Assembly (NCBI GenBank): GCA_027575765.1 | Contig: JANBPT010000716.1 | Coordinates: 1-25,198 of the forward strand | Source: Tieghemiomyces parasiticus | Lineage: Eukaryota > Kickxellomycota > Dimargaritomycetes > Dimargaritales > Dimargaritaceae | Reading direction: 5' to 3' | Length of the DNA stretch: 25,198 nt | In this document: one piece after another, positions 1-7,763 of the stretch | Position numbering within the stretch: the first letter of the stretch is position 1 | Layout: every line of letters begins with the position of its first letter | The notes under the pieces: generated by a model | What the model was told of the DNA's origin: nothing | The model's input: only the letters and a program-made list of their open reading frames with translations | Database searches by the model: none | Translations under genes and position numbers: made by a program

Positions 1-536
1 GAGATTTCCTGCAGACCGTAGCAAATGCCCAGCACGGGCACACCCAGATCAAACACCCGCGGATCGACGTGCGGGGCACCGTCGTCGAAGATGGAGTAGG
101 GACTGCCCGAGAGGATCACACCTGGAGTTGAAGGGAGAAGGGGGGGAGATGGAGGTACAGAAGCAAGAAATTATGGATGCGTCAATTAGTCATGGGAAAA
201 GCTGGGTAGCGGAGGGGGATATGACGGTTCAATCGTACTGGTCGCGGCGGCCAGAGTAGAAACTGACAACCATATAAATTGCCAGCACTGCCTAGTTCCG
301 GGAATTGATGGTTGTACAACTCACAGCGTGTGGTCGCTGGGTACAACAGGTCAAACTCCCTTGGACTTACCCTTAGGGCTGAAGTGGAGCTCATCGATTT
401 TCTGGGTACAGGGTAGGAGCTCGCAATACACGCCAGCCTCACGCACCCGGCGGGTGATGAGGTGGGAGTACTGGGACCCAAAGTCCAGGATCAGGATAGT
501 GTCATAAAGCGAATGGACCTCGGTAGCGCCTTGCAT
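1..536 (-). CDS. gua1: GMP synthase (glutamine-hydrolysing), N-terminal part, two exons, cut by window edge
   Basis: The enzyme makes GMP from XMP, ATP and glutamine in the cytosol, the last step of de novo guanine nucleotide synthesis. Coding exons are 371-536 and 1-121; the intron is 122-370. The start ATG (536-534) is the only in-frame one before the conserved N-terminus. Residues 12-33 carry [19 protein letters not shown], the opening of the class I glutamine amidotransferase domain. The splice completes glycine 56 and restores the reading [11 protein letters not shown] (57-67), then GICYG at 87-91, where Cys89 is the expected catalytic nucleophile. The conserved glycine after SG is serine here (SGSP), which I believe also occurs in other fungi. 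The rest of the amidotransferase domain, the ATP-pyrophosphatase domain and the dimerisation domain lie beyond base 1. The symbol follows the yeast name. Family identity is very secure. Confidence 0.96.
122..370 (-). other. Intron 1 of the GMP synthase gene
   Basis: The donor GTAAGT is at 370-365 and the acceptor CAG ends at 122, giving a 249-nt phase-1 intron. A TGACTAAT-like branch site and a long pyrimidine tract precede the acceptor. Reading through would give an in-frame stop at about 351. Splicing joins AAG-G to GT-GTG and restores the conserved PKG-VILSG order of the family. Confidence 0.93.
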
Positions 537-797
537 GGTGAATGGAGATGGTGGTGGTAGGTATGGTCAGGCAAGGTGGCGAAAGGAAAACCCGTATGGG
601 GATGAGCAGGTAGTCGTTGTGGGGTTGGGATGCTAGGAAAAACAGCTAACCCTTTGAATATTGAGTAACGAGGTGGCTTGAGGATGAGCAGGCCTGGTCT
701 CGGAGAGACGCCGTGACTGGCTTGAGCCTCATAAGCGAGGTGGGAGGAGGAGTGGTGGTGTCTGGCAGCGTGGCCTAACAGCAGGAAAAAAAATATA
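537..797 (-). promoter_or_regulatory. Leader and putative promoter of GMP synthase
   Basis: On the coding (minus) strand this stretch is pyrimidine-rich and has no ATG from 537 to 729, while the plus strand of the same bases has about seven. That asymmetry fits a transcribed leader. A TATA-like TATATTT lies at 797-791, about 260 bases upstream of the start codon. The TATA call is weak because the word is common in AT-rich DNA. Confidence 0.4.
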
Positions 798-3735
798 CCC
801 GGGCCAAAGTAGCCGCCACTGTAGGTGCGAAAAAAAAAGAATTTACACTCTTTACTATCGCCCCTCGATTGTGACGAATTAGCCCACTCGGTTATCGGAT
901 GTGGCCTATCAACCTTACGACCCCTCCGCTACGTTGCTGATTGGACAGCGTTAGCGCCGGGGTGTGGACCACCTCTATCAGACCCGAAACCTCCCGAAAA
1001 TAAAGTATTTGTACAATATGATGCACTAACGTCAAGAAAATAAACATCGAAGCAGATTACTGTGACCCTGGGGCAAATCACGCATTACGGATGCTGCGCT
1101 TGAAGTTGAAGATGTCTAATTTTACCACCACCGATAAAAAAAGGTTTACTGTGCCAGATTTAACGCGTCCTTCGGCACAGCTTACTCCGAGCATTAAACC
1201 GTTTTTCACGGCATAGTCTATGCGTTTGCCTTTACAATATCTTAGATTTGATTTTTCAACTTAAACACGCTAAGTGTATCGTGGCTGGCCCCAGTATACA
1301 TGGTTAGCCTCATGGTTTAAAAGTTAAATGTATCCGCTCTGACCGGTAAGCTCTTTTTCGCCCCCCAACACATTTACCCTCGCATCGTAAACCCCGTTCT
1401 GGGCTAGCACCTGGTGATGAATACCCCTACCAACCGCAAGACCACTTGTAGTCGCTCTGACGACCAGCTCCACCGTCGAAAGCCTTTTCCGGATCTTTCT
1501 CTTGATTTATTAGGCCAAAACCAGTACCGTAGGTAATAGCCCTAGGGGAGCGAGGAATACACTAATGGAAAGGGTCAAACAAAATCGTAACTAACTAAAA
1601 GAGCTTACCTCGGAAAACGGTGAAATCGGGTTGGAATTGTGGGTAGAGCTAGAGTGGTCGATTTATTGAAGGGAGACCGGGTAAGTCTTGTAAACTAAAC
1701 GGTGTTCGGTAACGTAGTACTTGGTTAATAGTCGGGCAAGGAGAGGGAGCCTGGGTCGGCAGTAAAAGGCAGGGGCAGGCGCCTAGCGATGTGGAGAACG
1801 ACCGTGGCGAAGTTGTCGGATTAGTAAATAATATAGAAGGAATGGGCCCTAAACGGATAAGAAGTGGAAGAGAGAACCTGTCAAGATAGCCGATGCCAAA
1901 CTGCTCGGAAATGTAAGTACACTATTGTAATGGAAAAGTAAGGAAGTGGAAGACAAGGAATAGTGAATGGTGGAAGAATAAGCCAGAGTGGAAAACATAC
2001 CATAGCATGCGATGCCCCTCAATGGGGTCTGGCACTCACTGGACAAGTAGACAGGCGAAGGTGGGGGGGGGTTTGGAGAAGTGGAAGGCTGCCCGGAGGT
2101 GGCGAGTGCTATTCACTGTCAAGCAATATAAGAGAGCAAGCGACAAAGCGGAGAAGGATCAACCGCGAGTCGTGGCTCCTGGCTACTTTTGCTCGGGCCG
2201 GCGTCTTCTGGGAGGAGCATGGAAGGTAAGCAGTTGGGTGGCGGTTCCTCATTCTCAGTAGGTTTGCTGCCGGTGTGATGGGTAGGGGGGGGGCGGTACG
2301 TTGTGAAGGCAAGGATTACGTGGATTATGGGCACCACGCAACCCCTCTTCATTAGGAGCCATCACATTCATATGACACCAACCAACAACCTTTTACTAAA
2401 CTTCATTGCAACTGAATTACAGTCATCCTACCCAGTTTACAGATATCATTGTAGCATACGCTTGGCATGAGTAGAGGTAGAGGGTAGTGGGAGAGGGATA
2501 CCTGCGAGCAGCGACCATAGGTGCTGTGTAGAAACCACGGTGGGGAAGGAAGGGGTAAGGGATGCCCTCTAGGCTACTCCCTTGGCATTCTCTCCCAATA
2601 CCAGCCCGTCTGGTGGGCAGTTAGATTGAATTGCATCGCGGCTCACAGGTGCCAAAATCTGGCTGCTCAATAGGTGAGCTCCTACACAATCGTCTGGCAT
2701 CCCCAGGGCCCAAACCTCGTCGGCTGCCCTGTTTTGTAGACAAGCCCCGCTGCTCTTAATTAGGAGTGGGGGGGTGCGTTTTGGGTACCAATGATGACGC
2801 TACTCGTCAACGGTGAAGGGCAAGGGCGTCTTCTCTAACTTCTGTGACGAAAGAGCACGTAGACTTAATCACGTTGGAGGACTCCCTGCAATGCATCATC
2901 ACCGTTATCACCTGCGTCTCCTTTTCCACTGTTCACCCTCTCTTCTTTGTTTGTTTACCGCACCTCCCGTTGTTTAACTGATGGCCATTATAATCTACAA
3001 CGGCTTTTATGAGCCTCGAACTGGCGCTTACATAGCGACCCCCCCCCTCCATTTACACGGAGAGAGGGAAAGGCGAAGAGGCGGTCAGTGGTGCGCAGCT
3101 AATGTAGTCTCTCAAACCGATTGTTTGGTTTAGCGGATTCTCCGAGCGAAGGAGGGCCAGGAATGAGAGAGACGACGGTGAGACAACATACATGTTGATT
3201 GTCATCCTTATTGACTGGATAACTCTTTAACTGAGAGACTTAATTAATATATATTATATATTGGTTGGTGTGGTGATCACAGGGTATAGAGGATGGTATG
3301 CTAGTATGCCAGCGAATGGGATGTAGTATCTACAGCGGGTGGTAGCTGGGGGTGGATTGGCGAGGAGAGGGGAAAGGTTGAGCCGCTGACGCTTCTCGGT
3401 CCAAAGAACAAAGGGCTGCCGCAATATTTGTGATCGCTCCACTAGACGTCGGAGGTCTGTGCCCTGGTCGCATCTGCCTTCCCCCGGCTTCCCCTCCATC
3501 CCACCACTTGTTTGCGGATGTTCCATAGGGCACGGTTTGGTTTTCTGGTCTATGTAGCGCAGTAATACGCTGTCCATGATGACTATAACTCATTGACGTT
3601 CTCGTCCAAAATGTATAATGAGCGATAAAGCTACGCGTCAGATACGCTTAGAGTGACTGACTGAGGGGACATTTACGTGGCCATTTGCTTAATGGTCCAA
3701 CCTTGTGACGGATATATTGTTGGAGCAGAAATGAG

Positions 3736-3753
3736 GGAGGAGGAGGAGGAGGA
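3736..3753. repeat. (GGA)6 microsatellite
   Basis: Six consecutive GGA triplets inside a purine-rich stretch of the gene-poor region. It lies outside any supported gene. Confidence 0.9.
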
Positions 3754-3894
3754 GACAGAGCGCTTCGGATGGAAGCTACCCTATATTTTTTACACCACAT
3801 TAAACCGACAAAGGTTTTCGCATCTCGGCTGGTCTTCTTCCCGCCTCCTAGCATATCTGCTCGTTCCCCAACTGAACGCTGCGATGCGAGCCAC

Positions 3895-3910
3895 CACTCG
3901 AAATCGAGTG
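3895..3910. repeat. Short inverted repeat CACTCGA-AA-TCGAGTG
   Basis: A 7-bp perfect inverted repeat around two central bases. The spacer is too short for a stable RNA hairpin, so it is more like a palindromic protein-binding site. No function is assigned. Confidence 0.6.
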
Positions 3911-4235
3911 CGTTCATGTAAAGAGAGGGAGGAGGGGTCAGTCCTTTGTCGGATGATGTACATCAATGCCCGGTCTCCGTTGAAGTGAGTATCTGGGCCT
4001 AAACGATTATGACAGTCACTCTGGACAATTACAATAAAGACCTCGGGCCCATCATTTTTATGGCCTCCTACGACGGCACTGTGGGGTCAAGCGTTAGGGT
4101 ACTGCTCGTAGCTTCTCCTCCCAAGCTATGGCCTTGACCGGCTCGACGGGGTCAGCTCTACCCGACATTTTCCCTCGCGGCCTGGTACTTCACCGGCTGC
4201 CATGTTGTCGCCAGAGAATCTGGCCGGACGACGAA

Positions 4236-4243
4236 TATAAAAG
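4236..4243 (+). promoter_or_regulatory. TATA box of the small secreted-protein gene
   Basis: TATAAAAG matches the TATA consensus and lies about 211 bases before the start codon. No ATG occurs between it and 4454, so the first AUG of a transcript starting below this box would be the proposed start. The intervening leader is C- and CA-rich, like the other leaders in the window. Confidence 0.7.
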
Positions 4244-4453
4244 GCTGACTGCCCTCGCCTCTTGCTTGACTATCATCACCACCCATCTCCCAGTCTTGCA
4301 TCACACCGCTTCCTCTTCACACCCAGCCCATTCCACCCTCATATCCCCTGCAGCGCCACTATCCACACGCCTCGCCAAGGACCTATCCTGCCTGTCACCC
4401 TTAGCTTCCGCAAGCTACTGCCCTTCCCCGCCACCCACGTCACCTTCGCCACC

Positions 4454-4771
4454 ATGCGTCTCAGCCTGTCGTTCGTCCTCGCCCTGGCTCTTGCCACTGG
4501 TCCTCTAGCTACGCTCGCCCTGCCCGCTAAGAAGGGCACACCGGCCGTTAAGACGCACTTGAATCCTGGCAAAACGGTTCAGCAAAGAAAGGTGGACTTG
4601 ACTACAGCCAGTTCCAAGAAACCTGCCGAAAGCGCGGGCAGCAAGAACCCTGGAAAATTGAATACCTCTGGCCAGAAGAAGGAGACCGCGAATTCGGCAG
4701 GCGTAAAGCCCACCTCCTCTACTTCCCAAAAGACTGAGGTAATGCCAGGGACCTATCCGAAGAAGCGCTAG
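4454..4771 (+). CDS. Small lysine-rich secreted protein, unknown function
   Basis: 105 residues from an ATG in a perfect GCCACCATG context; the open frame extends upstream but only with non-ATG triplets. Residues 1-22 form a typical signal peptide (MRLSL, then a hydrophobic core rich in A and L, small residues TLA at 20-22). The predicted mature part, about 83 residues, has 15 lysines and 2 arginines against 4 acidic residues, no cysteine, and mostly S, T, G, P, A and N, so it is probably disordered and strongly basic. It holds imperfect repeats: NPGK twice (37-40 and 65-68) and ESAGSKNP / NSAGVKPT (59-66 and 80-87). It ends in PKKR. A TATA box and AATAAA signal flank it. A secreted, wall- or polyanion-binding protein is conceivable, but I recognise no family. 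Confidence 0.8.
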   Translation: MRLSLSFVLALALATGPLATLALPAKKGTPAVKTHLNPGKTVQQRKVDLTTASSKKPAESAGSKNPGKLNTSGQKKETANSAGVKPTSSTSQKTEVMPGTYPKKR

Positions 4772-4858
4772 AGCCGCTCTGGTTTCACCCGGAAGTAACT
4801 TTTTGGTTTTGAAGATCAGAACTGGAGGTTTCACAATTTGGTGTCAATTCAAGTCATC

Positions 4859-4864
4859 AATAAA
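4859..4864 (+). terminator. Polyadenylation signal AATAAA
   Basis: A canonical AATAAA 88 bases after the stop codon of the small secreted protein, on the same strand. It supports a compact transcript of about 600 bases from the TATA box at 4236. Confidence 0.6.
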
Positions 4865-5416
4865 AAGTCCAAACAACCTCATACTACACGAAAATTGTAT
4901 TCAATCCGGCACCTACTTTTGTGAGTTCCTCTCCGAAGGCTCAACCAAGCTATACGCTAGGCCGGGCACTGGAGCTCCTAAGCTTGGATTTTGAGAGACT
5001 TTTCTATTACTTAGTTGGCTCAGCATACAATACAAACGGTGCATCTGCACCACCTCCACGGTACAATGTCTGGTGCCTGAGGTTGGCGAGTGGTTTGTTG
5101 ACAGTTGATACTAGGCGTGCCAACGATCACGGAACAACGTCTGCCGCGTAGCCACCAACCTTGGCGACTACCTTCAAATAAATGGCGTATTAACCCAACA
5201 AATCTGATCTGTGCTAGCCAACCATATCGAGGCTGAATGGCCCAGCCCTCCCTCTCCCCGCCCATCTGCACCAGAAGGTTCGACCGCAGCACTATTATTG
5301 GGAATATCAATTACGCCCACACATCATCCCTCCCTTCCCATTTCAGCGGTACACCGCAGTTCCCACCAGGCCCATTCCTTCTGGTCAAGCCTATACTCCA
5401 TTTATCCACCTAGGGA

Positions 5417-5449
5417 ATGCTCGCCCTACTACTTGTTTCTCCCTCTTAA
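5417..5449 (+). other. Possible upstream ORF, 10 codons
   Basis: ATG followed by nine sense codons, mostly for hydrophobic residues, and TAA, 114 bases before the main start codon. It matters only if the transcript starts before 5417, which the sequence alone does not show. Confidence 0.3.
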
Positions 5450-5531
5450 CCAAAAAATTCCTCGGGACTCGCATTCCTTAACCTTGGTTGGCCGGCACTC
5501 TCGAGCTACTCACCTCCCCCGTCCTCTTTTC

Positions 5532-5549
5532 TTATTATTATTATTATTC
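5532..5549 (+). repeat. (TTA/ATT)n microsatellite in the leader
   Basis: About six TTA units lie 15 to 32 bases before the start codon at 5564, in an otherwise CT-rich leader. Length changes here would change the spacing just before the initiator AUG. Confidence 0.85.
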
Positions 5550-5563
5550 ATACGTTTCCCGCC

Positions 5564-7384
5564 ATGCCTGACGACCAGAACGATGTCTCGCCCCTTTCAT
5601 TCCTACGTCGCTTCCTCCGCGCGGAGTCGTCTCACTTCGAGGCCTCGAATTCATCACCCGACCCAAGCGACGTGACGACAAGGAACCGTCCGGTATCTAG
5701 CGACCAAGACCAAGGTCATGTGTCACCAACCACGGCACCCGGGCCCAATTCCCTAGATACGCTCTTCACCGCCCTGTTCAACCGGGCAGTGCATACCGTA
5801 CTTGACGGCCGCCCTCAAGAACCACCATCCCGCCACGAGGGTACGCCGCCAGCGTCGCCGTCACCACCGACCGCCTTGGACCCCCACGACCTGTTTGATG
5901 CGTTCTTTGGCGAGGACGCCGTGCACGACATTGAGAAGTATGCGTTTACCCTCGGTAGCGACCTTCTACGCTCCATCCTGACCTCCTTGCCACCCGATTT
6001 TGCCGCCGCGGGACGGCCGCTTGAGTCTGGTGCCACCCAGTCCGGCACTGTACCACCGACGGTGGGCGGTGACCAGGCACGTGCCGGTCTGGGCGGGTCC
6101 CATGCCCTCCGGGAGGTGATACTCAAGCGGCCGGCGTCATCACCAGGCGCTAGCGGGGCTTTACCAGTCCCTATGAACCAGCAACAACCCACTCACGGCG
6201 GTGGTGACGGTGGGGGTAATGATGGCCGCTGGTGGGGTGACGACGGTATATTTGGCTCGTCCGCCTTCTCCTCCTTCAGTCGGTCTACGCGTACGGTTCA
6301 GAACCCCGATGGGACAATTGAGATGACCACCACTACTCGGGGGCCCGACGGTGTAACCCGCACCGAAACGGTGACCACCGATGCCGAGGGACGTGTTCTT
6401 CTTCACCAAGCGTCGTCACCGGCGGCGCTACGCGATGACCATCAAGGCAAGGGACCAAGGGCGGACATACCCGGTCCACTCCAATTTCCTTGGCACGACT
6501 ATGGTACTGATAATGTGTCGGGGCAGCTTTTCCCCATTGTCCATGTACGTCCCAACGAACCCAACGCCCCGAAGGCTCCCTTTTTCCGCTCGGACGGTGG
6601 CGGCGGCAGCGGCGGCACGCCTGTGGACAAGTCGGCTATCTTAAAACCCAGAACCGGTCAGACTGGTCGATCCTTAGCGGACGACGGGAATCATCAATCA
6701 TCTCACGAGCAGCAGCAACAACAGCTATTGCCACCCCTACCACCGGCTCTCCCCGTCGCAACCGGTAGTCGCCCTGACGATTCTGCTGTGCCGCTGGGCT
6801 TTACCCTAGGCTCACTCCTATTCGGTGGCGACCCTTTCTTTGGCTCGGATTTTCTACGCCAACTGGTCTTCCCGGAAGATGAGGCCCTACCGAACATGGG
6901 CGGCCCTGATAAGAACCATACCGAAATGAACCGCGAAGGAAAATGGAAGACCTTCATGGTAGAAGAAGACCCCTTTGGCCTGTGGCGACAGCGGTGGGCG
7001 ACTTCCCAACCACCACCGCAAAAGCAGCAGAGTAGCGGAGAGCAACCACTTGCCACGGCCGCACCGCAAGATAAACCGTCAGGAGGAGGGCTCACCGTCA
7101 CCTCGATTCGCACCACGCGTCACCCGGACGGAACGGTCGAGTACGTGCGGCGGGTGCGCAACCCCGATGGGTCCGAGGAGATCACGTCATCATCATCATC
7201 GACACCATCCAGTGGCGACCATCACCCCGCCGACGACTCGGACACGACCCACGAGGGAAGCAATCGTCAAACCATGCGCAGCCAGCCTTCGGAATCTCCG
7301 AATAAGGCCCTTGATGGTAATGATGGAGTAGCAACCGAGTCGCCAATCGGTTATGTCAGGCGACTCCTAAGCAGTTGGTGGTAA
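5564..7384 (+). CDS. Low-complexity protein with duplicated PDG modules, unknown function
   Basis: 606 residues, uninterrupted, from an ATG in CCCGCCATG context. I do not recognise the family. It seems to have two related halves. Residues 241-263 and 514-536 align as S-x-R-T-x3-PDGT-(I/V)-E-x7-PDG, with the two PDG triplets exactly 13 residues apart in both copies, probably short beta-hairpin strands. Upstream of each is an FTLGS segment (128-132 and 413-417) near DxFF-type hydrophobic patches (109-139 and 411-440). Between them lie glycine, proline, serine and glutamine-rich linkers, including a Q run at 383-387. The termini also match: PLSFLRRFL (10-18) and PIGYVRRLL (594-602), the latter followed by SSWW at the extreme end. 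No signal peptide or transmembrane segment is evident. A weak likeness to the C-terminal strands of DNAJB6-type proteins is possible but unproven. Confidence 0.88.
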   Translation: MPDDQNDVSPLSFLRRFLRAESSHFEASNSSPDPSDVTTRNRPVSSDQDQGHVSPTTAPGPNSLDTLFTALFNRAVHTVLDGRPQEPPSRHEGTPPASPSPPTALDPHDLFDAFFGEDAVHDIEKYAFTLGSDLLRSILTSLPPDFAAAGRPLESGATQSGTVPPTVGGDQARAGLGGSHALREVILKRPASSPGASGALPVPMNQQQPTHGGGDGGGNDGRWWGDDGIFGSSAFSSFSRSTRTVQNPDGTIEMTTTTRGPDGVTRTETVTTDAEGRVLLHQASSPAALRDDHQGKGPRADIPGPLQFPWHDYGTDNVSGQLFPIVHVRPNEPNAPKAPFFRSDGGGGSGGTPVDKSAILKPRTGQTGRSLADDGNHQSSHEQQQQQLLPPLPPALPVATGSRPDDSAVPLGFTLGSLLFGGDPFFGSDFLRQLVFPEDEALPNMGGPDKNHTEMNREGKWKTFMVEEDPFGLWRQRWATSQPPPQKQQSSGEQPLATAAPQDKPSGGGLTVTSIRTTRHPDGTVEYVRRVRNPDGSEEITSSSSSTPSSGDHHPADDSDTTHEGSNRQTMRSQPSESPNKALDGNDGVATESPIGYVRRLLSSWW

Positions 7385-7763
7385 ATTAAAATGTGACGAT
7401 CCTCCTTCTCTCCCTCTATGTTTCTCTCTACTCACTGTATACAAATTTATAGATAAACAAGTACCCCCCACCATAATTAGTTACCAACTTGATTCATTGT
7501 GTGATTTGATATCGTGCACACATCTTGATCCTCATCGAGTGGATCCAGAGGTTTTAGAATGAAGTAACGATAAAATGAAGTGGGGGGAATATGAACTGAA
7601 GGAAATATAAAGATGACCGTCAACAGTGGACAGTAGTGATGGGGGGGGAGAGCTAGATAAGCCTCACACATTGGATGCGAACCGCAAAAATAAAAAAAAA
7701 AGCTCCGTTGCTGCCATCCCTCACCCATCCCACATATCTGCAAAACGCATAGAACACCACACC
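7385..7763. other. Intergenic region between two convergent genes
   Basis: Both flanking genes end here: the PDG protein from the left, and uridine kinase on the minus strand from the right. It therefore holds two 3' untranslated regions. It is AT-rich, with an 8-G run at 7641-7648 and an A-rich tract at 7686-7701. The plus-strand AATAAA at 7689-7694 could serve the PDG gene, 305 bases after its stop. I see no AATAAA on the minus strand for the kinase. Confidence 0.55.

Larger units (their letters stand above)
800..4230. other. Gene-poor region, no supported gene
   Basis: I find no recognisable protein, RNA gene or transposon here. Open frames are short (at most about 107 codons), overlap on both strands and resemble nothing known. 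Composition shifts from AT-leaning (800-1900) to blocks of purine-rich plus strand (about 2040-2300, 2460-2560, 3050-3180). Nine-base G or C runs occur at 2063-2071, 2285-2293 and 3039-3047. A spliced gene with very short exons, of the kind seen in the uridine kinase gene, could be missed by eye. Confidence 0.5.
4865..5563 (+). promoter_or_regulatory. Intergenic region and CT-rich leader of the PDG-repeat protein
   Basis: From about 5220 to 5563 the plus strand is rich in C and T, as in the leaders of the other genes, and it ends in an (ATT)n run and CCCGCCATG. No clear TATA box is seen. An ATG at 5417 opens a 10-codon frame ending in TAA at 5449. If transcription starts upstream of it, this is an upstream ORF; if below, the remaining 114 bases to the start codon contain no ATG. 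Bases 4865-5200 show nothing I can name. Confidence 0.45.

Noticed and set aside
3254..3577. 107-codon open frame on the minus strand
   Set aside because: It has an ATG but no homology I recognise, no signal or domain, and a second open frame overlaps it on the same strand.
5815..7116. Several open frames opposite or overlapping the PDG protein gene
   Set aside because: They are frame shadows of a 606-codon gene with strong codon structure and have no independent support.
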